Source: Paraphoma chrysanthemicola (Eukaryota > Ascomycota > Dothideomycetes > Pleosporales > Phaeosphaeriaceae). From it: 64,000 nucleotides of DNA. Shown in pieces: positions 52,683 to 63,808 of this stretch. Under the pieces are notes generated by a model that saw only the letters and a list, made by a program, of their open reading frames with translations, made no database searches and had not been told where the DNA came from. The stretch is taken from NCBI GenBank assembly GCA_020744225.1, contig JAGMWG010000011.1:1178001-1242000 (forward strand). The letters run 5' to 3'. Every line of letters begins with the position of its first letter. Position 1 is the stretch's first letter. Position numbers and translations under genes: made by a program.

Positions 52683-54896
52683 ATGTCGTTTGGATTCTCC
52701 GTTGGCGATTTTATCGCAGTCGGAAAGCTGATTGGCGAAATTACCACGTCTTTGCAGAGCGTCGGCGGCGCAAAATCCGAATACCAGGAGCTGATTCGGG
52801 AGTTCCAGTCCCTCGATGCGGCCTTGAGACATCTTGACCGACTCGAATGCGACGACACTACGAGTGCGCAAACCCTGGTTTCGATCAAATGTGCAGCGCT
52901 GAGCTGTCGGCATCCGCTCGAGGAGTTTCTGGCGAAGGTGAGGAAGTACGAGCACTCGCTTGGTCCATGGAGTCAAGCAAGTACGATCAAGACGGCAACA
53001 CGAAAGTTGGGGTGGACATTTGGGCACGGCGATGAAGTTAAGAGACTACAGACGTACCTTAATGTGCACATCGGAACCATCAACATATTGCTCGCGGAGT
53101 ACGGCCTAGAGAGGATTTCCGTGTACGACAAGAAAGCGGAATCAATCGCGCAAGACGTTCGAGCGCAAGCAGACAGCACTCAGGCGCTTCTTGAGGATGT
53201 GAGAAAGGACTTGCCCGGGCAAGCATTATTGCTACGACGTGTTCACTCTATGCTTGGTGGCATCTACCAGCTAATATGTGGCGAAATGAAGACGTCCCTG
53301 CAACACTTCACGCAGTCGGTCAACAAGGTCTGGTGAGTCTACAAGATCGAATTGTTCATGTCATTATATTAATCAAGTGTTCAGCGTGTCGACTCAGCAA
53401 ATATACACGGTTGTTCTGGAAATCCGTAATTCTCTCACAACCGTAGACACGCGCTGGACGCATTTCCAAGCGCCCTTTGTCGTCGAGGATGCGCTAGGAT
53501 TCAAATTCCCTGTACCATCTGAATACGACTTCGAATTGCTAGATAGCATCATTCATGCCCGATTCAAGCAGGGTGCAGGATCAAGAGAAGTCAGGTCTGG
53601 CAAGTACGAGCTGTGCAAGTCGAAGAAACGGTCAGAAACTGTCACAGCTGCATCAAGACTACCGCCGGGTACTGCGATTACCATGGCCATTATAGTCGAC
53701 ACGTCAATTAACGAGAGCATGTGCCCCATGCCACACTGCAGATCCACGGAAGCTTCTATTTGCCCAGGTGGAGGTTTCATTTGGTAAGGCTCGACCACGT
53801 AGTCATGAACATCCATACTGACGGTGTGACCTGCAGTTGCGAGTGTAATGTATGGTACGATCAAGCTACCCAGAAATCGTCTCGTATCCTAGACGAAGAT
53901 ATCGCAAGCGACGCCGAGATAAGAGAAGAGGTACATAACTCGTCGTGCAGCGGGTGCTCGCGCTGTTCAAATCCAAAGAAGAGAAAGCGAGCGCGTTTTG
54001 ATGACACGGATGACAGCACATTATTCAGAAACGTCAAGTGGATCTCTGCTGAAGATCAAAAAGAAGATGAACTAGAACCATCGGCACATACATCAAAAAA
54101 GCGCAAGAGTAGCATCAAAAGCAGCCTCCGCAAACCCACCGCGACGTTTCCCGAAGATCCTGAGCCTATTCGCGAGGAATTAGCACCGCACAAAAGCCAT
54201 GTTGAAGTGAAAGATATTCCTCTAACTGCGCGCTGGACAAGGATCGATCGCCGTCTCGTCAATCCCGAAGCACTAGAGGCAGCCAAAGAACGATTCGAGG
54301 AGCGCCAAGACTGTGTGATTGTGCTGCGCGTATTGACAAAGCAAGAGATTCAGGCACTGGCTGACCGCACCCAGGAAATCCGTGAAAGAAGAGGTATTTG
54401 ACGTGGTGATTCATGGGTTGAGAACAGTATTGACATTCGTACAGAAGAAGAGTATGAACGACAACGTCGAGACGATCGGAAAGCAGAAGATAGCGCGACA
54501 CGGCCTGTAGACCGACATAGCGCTGGGAAGGCGAGGGTAAGGAAGTTTTTGCAAGAAGCTAGTGACGCAATGCGCGACCACCCTCCCAGCCTCAAAGACG
54601 GTGAGGTCCAGAACACTGCGCAGAGCTCATCTCAGCACTCACAGGCGCCATCTCAGCTTCGCAACTCTTGGAAGGACAACAATTTTGCATTCAGTAGGCT
54701 TAATGTCGAGGCCAAGGAGTTCAAATTCAATCCGTCGGCATCGTTTAGCCCAGAGTCATTCTCCTCCGGCTTCACCTTATCGCCTGCTGATGCTTCTGCT
54801 CCTCGTCGAAACAAGCCAAGTATTGATGGCGTGTCAGACTTTCACATGGCTGCGCCAACATTCATACCCGTTGCCCCTGAGTCCAAGCCTAAATAA
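52683..54896 (+). CDS. STAND-type N-terminal region plus ubiquitin-like domain protein
   Basis: Fungal protein of unknown function. Four exons, 52683-53332, 53385-53783, 53837-54393 and 54445-54896, encode 685 aa; introns of 52, 53 and 51 nt use GTGAGT, GTAAGG and GTATTT donors. It starts MSFGFSVGDFIAVGKLIGEI, the opening shared by many fungal NLR-like and related proteins, followed by a long helical region to about residue 215. Next is a ubiquitin-like domain of the fungal type (FQAPFVVEDALGFKFPVPSE, then YDFELLDSIIHARFK and PGTAITMAIIV). A Cys-rich segment with CPMPHC and CCECNVWYD follows and looks like a small zinc ribbon. The C-terminal half is polar, with basic nuclear-signal-like KKRKRAR and KKRKSS. 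It could act in signalling or heterokaryon incompatibility, which is inference only. Confidence 0.85.
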
Positions 54897-55021
54897 TAGA
54901 ATGGAATTACATGTCACCAAGAATCGAAGCTCAATAGAACATATATGAACTCTCTCATCCTCAATCCGGTCCTCAAGGTCTTCATATACGCAATGCTAAG
55001 CTTGAACTCATTTGGGCATAA

Positions 55022-56023
55022 TCATTCACCGCGTTCTGCATCGACCCAGCGCAGCAGCTCGGTAAAGTCCCTCGCCCACACGACTTCCGATTCATCCTCC
55101 GGTAGTCCTGTACGAAGCCGGGGACAGTCTACACTAAGTCTCTCCAACGCTTCCGCCAACTTCCTCTGCGAACTCCCCATCCGCTCATCGCGAATACATA
55201 TTCCCAAATCCGCTGCAAGCAAACACTCGATATCCGTCCAACTATCGCCAACATATACAACGGGTGCCGGACTATCTTCTCTGAGCTTCTCGAGGTACAG
55301 CAATTTATCATCACTTGCGACAATCTTCATACTCCCAGCCGGACTAATTTGGCCCGTCGATGCCCGCCCTTCAGGAATACCTTCAAGCTCATTTGCAAGG
55401 ATAATAGAAGTATCAATTTCCGCACCTGCAGCTTTGAGACACGATGCAATGAAATGCCGACTCCAATTCACGCTCAGAATATGCAACGTATCGCCTTTCG
55501 ACGTCCCTTCGTCTGAAAGTGATCGTAGGAAATCAACACACCCCGTCCGTAACGCGATTTCTCCAGACCGTATTGCGATCCTCGCGCAATCTTCGAGATG
55601 CCGTGCCGTCAAACCCGCGAATATTTTCGATGCAGCGACACGATCTAGACTCCGCTGCTCAACGGGTTTCATGTCTTTCAAGAGCTTTCTTTCCTCTTCT
55701 ATTGTCGTCGGAAGCGCACCGTCGGGAGAAAGTGTTTCTAGTGTCGCAGCATAGTCGTTCAAATACGCAGCGACAACATTTTTCCAGCGCTCATGTGTAG
55801 GGAAGTTTGGCTTAGTGGACGCAGCGATGTTGACGAGGGCGTCGAGTGTGTCTTTTTGAGTCATAGTGCCGTCCCAGTCTAGGATCCAGTGGATTGGGCC
55901 TTTTGGCAATGGTGGGCGATGTGTTGACATTTTGAGATTTGAGGGGCGCGGTGGGAAGGATGGGTGGTGGCTTGGAGCTTGCGGAAATCTTGGGAAGCGG
56001 GGACGGAGGAGGGAACGAGACAT
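55022..56023 (-). CDS. HAD-superfamily hydrolase, phosphoserine-phosphatase-like
   Basis: Haloacid-dehalogenase-fold phosphatase of unknown substrate. A single minus-strand exon encodes 333 aa from the first true ATG at 56023; the frame is open a little further to a GTG only. The nucleophile motif DWDGT (LDWDGTMTQKDTLDAL) is at about residues 49-53, a helical cap region follows, motif II is probably LHILSVNWSR, and the metal-binding motif is VVYVGDSWTDIECLLAADLG near the C-terminus. The first 30 residues (MSRSLLRPRFPRFPQ) contain several Arg and no acidic residue, so a mitochondrial presequence is possible; a second ATG at 55930 (MSTHRPP) would give a shorter, cytosolic protein of 302 aa. The stop codon lies only 125 bases from that of the ULD-domain gene, in convergent orientation. 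Confidence 0.85.
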   Translation of the reverse strand: MSRSLLRPRFPRFPQAPSHHPSFPPRPSNLKMSTHRPPLPKGPIHWILDWDGTMTQKDTLDALVNIAASTKPNFPTHERWKNVVAAYLNDYAATLETLSPDGALPTTIEEERKLLKDMKPVEQRSLDRVAASKIFAGLTARHLEDCARIAIRSGEIALRTGCVDFLRSLSDEGTSKGDTLHILSVNWSRHFIASCLKAAGAEIDTSIILANELEGIPEGRASTGQISPAGSMKIVASDDKLLYLEKLREDSPAPVVYVGDSWTDIECLLAADLGICIRDERMGSSQRKLAEALERLSVDCPRLRTGLPEDESEVVWARDFTELLRWVDAERGE

Positions 56024-56508
56024 GTGCGACGGGGCTATGGTTGTGTGTAGTTCATTGAGATGCAGTCCTGCTCGAGAGTGATTGGGCACGTGATCACAAT
56101 GGTAGAGGAGTGGTGTCGGCTATATGCGATGTCAGACTTCACAATTTGCAAGCCGCGGGAAATGTCGTCATGTGCGATTATTCCCGCAATTGCTGCAACC
56201 AGAGCATTCACATTTCAACAGAATGGATGGCACAGTGTCTCAAAGTTCCACACCTTTCAGAAAAATCTGCCAAGACTGAGCATTCGAAAAGTCTGGAGAT
56301 GAAGAAGTCGAGTGTTGACGTTCACGATGGGTGCGTTGTGGCGGATCGGGGTTTCTAGGTCCGGATTGTCCCGAACGGTTCGCTGATTTCAGACGGCATG
56401 TGATTGGCTCGCCACTTGACCTCGGGCCTAATACTTCGATGAGCGCAACACTGTGACAGCCACTCGTCCACACTGCATCCCACCCTCTCCACTCCACACA
56501 ACACCACC
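56024..56508. promoter_or_regulatory. Divergent promoter region of the HAD phosphatase and SDH2 genes
   Basis: About 485 bases between two oppositely directed start codons. The 50 bases before the SDH2 ATG are C- and A-rich, typical for a fungal leader. No TATA box stands out. Confidence 0.5.
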
Positions 56509-57588
56509 ATGGCCTGCACACGCACCCTGGCACGTCTCGCGACCAGGCGGACAGGTACGAGCTCCTTCACCACCACCACACCGCCAATTGGCCCTCGCTA
56601 ACACCGCACCGCAGCCGTACGGCCCGCCCTCTTCACCCGCGGCTTCGCCTCTGTATCTGATGTCCACGCACGTGAGCCCATCTCCAAGACGGCAGAGGCA
56701 ATTGTCCCCGATGCGGCGCGCAAGCCCATCCCGGAGAGCAAGACGTCGACCATCAAGGAGCCCGAGCCAGAGAAGGACGCGAAGACGAAGACATTCCACA
56801 TCTACCGATGGAACCCCGACGAGCCCTCCTCGAAGCCGCGCATGCAGTCGTATACGCTCGACCTGAACAAGACCGGGCCCATGATGCTGGACGCTTTGAT
56901 CAGGATCAAGAACGAGATGGACCCGACATTGACCTTTAGGCGGAGTTGCCGTGAGGGAATTTGCGGCAGCTGTGCCATGAACATTGACGGTGTCAACACA
57001 CTGGCCTGCTTGTGTATGTCATACTGAGAATGCAGGGAGGAATTTTGGCTAACAGGAACAGGCCGCATTCCCACAGACACCGCCAAGGAATCGCGCATCT
57101 ACCCTCTTCCCCACATGTACGTCGTCAAGGACCTCGTGCCCGACATGACGCTCTTCTACAAGCAATACCGCTCCGTCAAGCCCTACCTGCAGCGCACCAC
57201 TCCTGCGCCTGACGTACGTTCTCTCTCCACCAAACTCACCACCTTCAATTACTAACATGCCCAGGGCCGCGAATACCGCCAGACCAAGGAAGACCGCAAG
57301 AAGCTCGATGGCCTCTACGAATGCATTCTCTGCGCCTGCTGCTCGACCTCGTGCCCGTCGTACTGGTGGAACCAGGAAGAGTACCTCGGCCCCGCCGTGC
57401 TGCTGCAGTCGTACCGCTGGATCGCCGACTCGCGAGACGAGAAGAAGGCCGAGCGCCAGGACGCCCTCAACAACAGCATGAGCTTGTACCGCTGCCACAC
57501 CATTCTCAACTGCTCGCGGACGTGCCCCAAGGGACTGAACCCCGCACTGGCGATTGCTGAGATTAAGAAGAGCATGGCTTTTACTTGA
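56509..57588 (+). CDS. SDH2: Succinate dehydrogenase iron-sulfur subunit (complex II, Sdh2)
   Basis: Electron-transferring subunit of mitochondrial complex II, passing electrons from the flavoprotein to ubiquinone. Four exons, 56509-56554, 56615-57013, 57062-57213 and 57265-57588, encode 306 aa. The N-terminus (MACTRTLARLATRRT, then RPALFTRGFAS) is a mitochondrial presequence. The [2Fe-2S] ligands are in CREGICGSC and the later Cys of TLACLC (about 127, 132, 135 and 147). The [4Fe-4S] and [3Fe-4S] clusters are held by CILCACCSTSCPSYWWN and CHTILNCSRTCPKGLNPA. Residues where SDHI-fungicide resistance changes occur in other ascomycetes (Pro and Asn of SCPSYWWN, His of CHTILNC) are the wild-type ones. 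The introns (60, 48 and 51 nt) have consensus ends. Confidence 0.98.
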
Positions 57589-59410
57589 AGCAAGGGTCGG
57601 AAAAATGGTTTAGGAAAAGAGTAGCGTGATGGAGAAGGGGATCTTGGAGAATGGGAGATCTGCATTCGCTGTATGTACATGTGTTTGCATTTGCGCTTGG
57701 TGATTGGCCGATGAGACTTGTATTTCAGAGACTTGTAAGCGAATACATGAATCTATTTACTTCATTTTGACATCCCTTGAAACCTGCAAATTGACACTTT
57801 GCCCATCTCTGGTGGTCACTTCTGAAGTTCATCTTTGAGCAGCGTTGCGTCGATCTGGGTACATACTGCACGCGCCATCGATCGGATGATGTAAGCACAG
57901 TACCCACAAAATCTATGCGCGCTTAGTTATTCAGTATGAGCGTGCTATGCGCCGGTTTGTTTAAAGAACATGCTGCAAGCAGAGAAGCGTCTCCAATAAA
58001 CTACACAATACCATGCACCATATTCAGATCATCATTCGGAGGGCACGTTGTTTCCGTGTGGTGCTACCAACTACCACCACAGCAAGCCAAATCAACCACC
58101 TGCGAGCCTCATCGCAGTTTTGGCACTTGACGGATCCACGAGGAAGTAGATGTACATCGAGAACTTCAAGTTACGAACAAATCCCGCGTAGCGAGAATAC
58201 TCAAAATCGCAGACTAGATAGATGGGTATAACTGTGCTCCGTATATTACTCTTCCTATGTATCCGCCTTGGCAGTCACTTCAACTGCAATTGGGCTTGCA
58301 AGTCGGTCTAAGTGCACCACCAGAGCCTCCTTGGCTAACATTCTGCCCGAGTCGTATGTTCAACCACGTGATTGCCGCTACTATCCGCTATGGGTGGGAA
58401 TGATTAGGTCGCTGGACACACATGGTACGAGGTACTGTGACTGATTAGGAGAATGGTGATGGAGTGTGGTGTAAGACGGGGCTGTGCATTTGAACAGTCG
58501 GCCGAGCAGCCTTGGTATTAATGTTTGAGTACATAGTTTGTATGCATTTTGGAACATGGAACATGGAACTTGTTAGAATAGAGGACGAGAAGGACAAGGA
58601 AAAGAGACGAGGTGGTTATGTCACATCATCACGTCAAGCCTATCTCTCTACCTTCCTATCACATGTCCACTTCCCAAACTCCTACCACATACAGCTGCGG
58701 ATCACAACTGCGGCCCGCGGACTCAACACCAGCTTGCTACACAGCACCCTAGATTTCGAATAGTGGAGACAAGACAAATCCGCCCATCATCCGCATGCAG
58801 CGTGCATTCACCGGATCGTGCTTGACCGGTTGGGCGCGGCGCACGCGGGGGCTTGGCTGCATGTTGATGCATGATTAGCCCGACGAGAGATTTACGTGGG
58901 ATAGCGCGGGAAATGTGTATTCCCGAAGTTTGACCTCGATGTGGGAATGCAGGACATGCAAATTATACTATAGACGCTACCTGATCATGCTGAGACACCG
59001 TTTTACAACCACCTCTGGTACAACAAACGTCCTTACAACCAGGCTAACGTGGGGCATGTGCAGACAATAAATCGTAAACATGCAAACTAAACTAAGGGTA
59101 TTCATAAAAATCCACCAAAATCACCACCGAAAGAAGCAGAATCTTCTGAATCCAAAGAAAAAGAAAGAACACTGCGTGATAGCAGCAGCTGCCAAAGGGA
59201 TTCATAAGTCATTCAAGCCCACCACCACAGCCACGGTGACGGGGCTATCCAAACGTATTTTTGTGCGCGAAGCGTGAAAGGAGGTAGCAAAACGCCGAAA
59301 GGAATGTTGGTGTAGAATGCCGGAATTGCCGTGTCGTGAGATCGAGATCGAGCTTGTGATTTCGAGTCTATGATGCCGATGCTGATGCTAGCTGGTCGAG
59401 GGGAGCAAGT
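57589..59410. other. Convergent gene-free stretch
   Basis: About 1.8 kb between the stop codons of SDH2 and the zinc-cluster gene. A 7-base unit, GGAACAT, is repeated almost three times at 58551-58569. No gene, RNA or mobile element is recognised. Confidence 0.55.
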
Positions 59411-62185
59411 TCAAGCATTCGGCAACCAAAAGCTGAGCAGAAACTCGCCGACAAGTCGACTCGTGTACTTTGTCTGATTCGCACACGAAATGCTCACGCG
59501 TTGTTGTTGGCGAAGATAATCCGCTGTAATCACATGTTAGCCCATACTCCTCAAAACCCATCATGCTCTGAAGGACACCACTTCCACTCGAGAAAAAGGG
59601 AAAGGTAAGACTTACTATTCTCCCTAACCAACTGCGCAACCTGCCTCACAAACTCGACACTACTCTTATCGCCAAACCCGACCTCCTTCTCCCAATCATG
59701 GTCCGCGTTGACGAGCGGGTTATGTTTGCGGTTATACTTCCACCGGAAAATCTGCTGCACGAATAACATCCTGTTATCAATCTCGCGACACGCCTCGTCC
59801 GCTAGGCCCTGCGCGTCGCGCTGATCCGTGCCCTCGGTCGTCGCTTTGGTGCTCTGGACTAAGTGGATTGTCTTCTGCTGATCTTCAAGCGCCATGCACA
59901 TTCCAAGCACAGCGACAAATGCCGCGAGCCACTTGTCGCAGCCTTTGGAGGATTTGAAGATTTGCTGCAGTTTGTTGAGAACGGCGGATTGGATGGTGCG
60001 TTGGATGCGCGCGAAGAAGTATTTGAGTTGGCGGTTGGTCATGCGTGGGGAGGTGAAGTTGTCGGCGTAAGCGTGGAGGCCGGCGTATGAGTGCATGCGT
60101 TGCAGGGTTGAGTGTTTGCCTTCTTCGGCGATGGTTAGGGTGTGCGACATGATGAATGTTACGACGATGAGGCGGAAGACTTCGCGGAGGAGCTTTGCCT
60201 GTTTCCCGTTAGTGAAAAGTAGATGATAAGAGCAAATAGACCTACTTCGTCATCGTTCTTGGGCTTGACGCGCGTCATGAGCTTGAAGAGCTTCTGCTGA
60301 AAGTCGTTGTCGTCTTCCATCCAGCAGAGCTCGCCAAAAGCGTCGAGATGGTGGTCCACGATTCCATTAATGTACTTGTCGTACGTCTTTTCCTCGTTGT
60401 GGTTGATGTGTACCATGCCAAGAGCAGGGCTCTGTTTCTTGACAGCCTTCCGTTTGCCGCTTGCATCAGTCACATACTGGATTTGCACCAGGAGCTCCTT
60501 TCCTCGCGGAATGAACTCGTATACCTTGACTGGAATGCGAGGCATGCTGTGCCCGCCGCATGTCATGTAGACGGTAAACTCGACATTGCCCCACTGGTGA
60601 ATGTACTGCGACACGAAATGCTTAAGATGCGCGTCTTCGTGCATCTGAGTGACGATGGCAGGGAGGAAGAATTGCGCAAGCTCCACGAGTTTCATGCGAA
60701 CACAGCCCAGACCGCAGTCGGCATTAGGTCGCTGTGACCGCTTCATGCATCGTTCGCATATGTCGCCAGGTCCGCACTTGTCCCTCTGGAGCACGCAATG
60801 CCAGCACGCTTGGATCTTGCGCATGTCGTGTGCAGCCTTGGCGACCTCAGGCTCCAGATGGGTTCCGAGCGCTCTGCCGCCATTCGTCTTGCCCGCGTTC
60901 TTCGCAGCAGTCGAGGCAGACTCAGGTTCTGGCGTGACACCAAAGGCGTTCTCTCGGGCATTCCGTGACGAGCCATAATTGACGTGAAGAGTCGCAGTTG
61001 GCGCGGCATGCACGTGATCAAATTGTTGCACCGGGAAAGAGTCAATCATCATGCTCGAGTCTGATTGCTGGTAGGAGAACATCCCATCAGAGCTCGGGCT
61101 GCCCGCCGATGGGCTGATTGTTGGCTGAAACGGCGATCGTGGGTAGTGACCGGTCGATGAATTGCCTGGTGACGATGGCGATTGCTGACCCGTAGTGATG
61201 TAGCTTTCGGTGAACAGCGACGACGACGCATCGTAATTGACAAAGTTCTGTTGGTCAGGTGGTGGTGATGGTCTCGTTAATTGCATCTCGACCGGGCTCG
61301 GGTTCATCTGAATATGCGCCTGGGGTATCTGAATTTGAGGGCGATGTACCAGATTGTGGGCCATGTTGAAGAAATTCTCTTGCGGCGGTCCCATCTGCTC
61401 GCTGGGCGAGATGAGATAGTTGGGATCAGTGTAATTCATCCTCCAGGATTCTAGATCATGCAGGTAATCGGCGTAGTTGAGTGGGTCGGTCTGAGCGTCA
61501 AAAATCACGCCCCCAGTGCGAGGGGTCATGGAGGACCTGGAAGGGCCCTGACCATTCCAAGGGTCTAGACGGGTTGGTTGCGTAGTATAGTTTGCTTGAT
61601 AGGTGTTATGCTGCGGTTGTGTTGTTTGAAGGTTGTGTGCCTGCTGCATTTGGCTGCCGTATTGTGGTTGAAACTGCTGTATAGATGCATGGAGAGCAGC
61701 GTCGATGACTGTGGCCATCAATAAAGATCAACAGACTTCTAGGCTGACATACCTTGGTTGGTGAAGGTGCCTTGCGGCGTGAAAAACATGCTCGTGTCCT
61801 CTGCTGGAATAGCATTATGTGATACCTGGGTCGACATGTCCAGCCCGTTATGATGATAGAAATTCCGGACGTCCGCATCGAGCATCTCCACCTCGAATGA
61901 CTCGCCGTCGGGGGTCCTCACAGACGTCGGAGAGTCGGAAGGGCTGACATTATCCCAGAGTAAATGTTCAGGCGGTTGGTCGCGAGGGGGTTCTGGGGGT
62001 CGTGAAGGGTTTCGACTCAGCGGGGGTGTTGTGGTGAGGGGGATCGGCGAGTGCCCAGTATGGTTGATCAGAGAGTCTGTTGGCGTCTTCTCCCGTCCGG
62101 TGTCATAGTGGCCAAAGGCAAATGGGTGCGGATCGAAGAATGGTTGTTGCTGGAAGTGCTGGTATGGCTGAGAGAACGTTGACAT
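59411..62185 (-). CDS. Zn2Cys6-like zinc-cluster transcription factor, Gln/Pro-rich
   Basis: Predicted nuclear regulator. Minus-strand exons 61753-62185, 60246-61708 and 59616-60198 are well supported by frame and splice signals (GTATGT, GTAGGT, GTAAGT donors); a last exon 59411-59523 is a guess, giving 863 aa in all. If the last intron is not spliced the protein ends about 20 residues later, at 59551. The N-terminal half is Gln-, Pro- and Ser-rich. The zinc cluster lies at about 446-480 as C-x2-C-x6-C-x5-C-x2-C-x10-C plus one more Cys (CWHCVLQRDKC, ICERC); the long last spacing departs from the usual 6-8. The conserved region after it (LAQFFLPAIVTQMHEDAHLKH and SRHAHADNF-like helices to the end) lacks the common fungal-specific regulator domain signature. 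Targets are unknown. The start MSTFSQPYQ is the first ATG. Confidence 0.82.
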
Positions 62186-63808
62186 GACGCGCAAATGGCT
62201 GCTGGGGGCAGCCGAGCAAGACTAAAGCTTCTCTAGACCCCGCGCATCCGACGGCTCATAGAATGCCTTGGGAAATGATGCGCCTGCGCTCGATCCACCG
62301 ACTGGCAGCCGTGAGGTCGCAAAGACAAACCGCTCGTATCCGCCCAGGCTCAACGTCAAAAGAGCGCAACAACAAACAAACACAGCACAGAATGGACGGC
62401 CAGAAGAGGGACCTCCTTCAAGGCTCGAGGGACGGCGCGGAAGAAGAATCTGCTGTTTCAGAGCGGCTGAGGTCTGAGGTTCAGTTGGCGATTAGTCCTG
62501 CAACGAGGGAGCGCATCTTACTCTGCCCCGCGCGCACCGGTGAAGACCCCCTGTCAGTTACGCTTAGCTGCATAACATCTGCATAGCAGCCGGATCACAC
62601 CAAACCACAAGAGAAGCAAGTGGTGCAAATCAACAAGTGTTTGGCGTTGAAATCAGAGACGGACCCGGCCGTTGCAAGCCCTATGAGCGCATACAGGCGC
62701 ATTCTTTGCCTCCGTTCTAAGTGAGGAAGCGGTGGGATGCTGAGGTACTCGAGTGCCTCAGGCTCTGCGAGGCGTCGCGAAATGCACTGCGCCACGGTCG
62801 CTAAGCCAGCTTCATCAAAAAGCGGTGTTCTGTAAGACGAATCGACTGCCGACAAAGACAGGAAGGGACCACGAGCTGGTTTTGGTGCGGCTCTGCTGCA
62901 TTGACCGGTGGTTGGACATCATGCCAGCGCATTCTGCTTTCGCGAGGGAGGTGGCATGCGTCGAGACGCTCAAGCCAATCGTTTGCTCCTACGATGCGCG
63001 CCATCGCTGTGATGCTTCATTTCCACGGGAATGCGCATCGTTAAGACGGAAACGGTGCGATGCGTCTCGTCCAAGACCAGCGTACAGTAATCGTGGCGCA
63101 GTTCTTGAGTACGACTTGAGGCGGACATCGCGGGTTAGACGAGCCTCGAAGCACGGTAGAACAAATTGCTGAGCCACAGTGTAGTTTCCAACATTGCCGC
63201 AAGTGTCTGTCCTGTTTCAGATGGTGGTGTTTTGTGCTGGTGTGGTGTTGGATGCTGGGTTGATCGGAAGGCGCCACTTCGAAAGCTTGTGTTCCACTGA
63301 CCGCAAGTTCCCTCTCTGCCTCGCGGAACGCCGTCAATAGTAGCTAGTACCTAGGTACCCAGCCTACGTCACATTACACTTCTTACATTGTGGAATCGCA
63401 CAAAACGGGCTCTATCAGATCCTCAGCAGCCGCGTATAGCCATTTGGCGTATTGGATGTTCTTGCTTCCTCCGGTTTGTCCGCTGGCCAGCTGCACCAGA
63501 GGCACGTGATGGCCACAATGCAAACATCTAACGACAGCGAACATTGGTTGCTATACAGAACAGCAGAGCATCAAAGAGAACCAGCTTGTATCTGACGCCG
63601 TCTTGAGGGGTACCTCAAGGATAATGATGACCCCGCTCCGAGCATTCCGCAGCCAATCACCGGCTTCGCTCAAGTAGTCCGAAAGTTCTCCACAATCCTC
63701 TCGGAATAAGTTCCGGAGTATTCAATGACCGCCTTGCGATAACAAAGTATGCTTGATCGTCGCAACATACCTTTTCCTTGATCCGTGCCGCGCCCAGTCA
63801 TCGTGAAC
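62186..63808. other. Gene-free stretch before the right-edge gene
   Basis: About 1.6 kb between two divergent genes. It should hold both promoters. Frames at 62263-62586 and 62753-63172 are open but Arg/Cys-rich on one strand or the other with no domain. No repeat or RNA gene is recognised. Confidence 0.5.
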
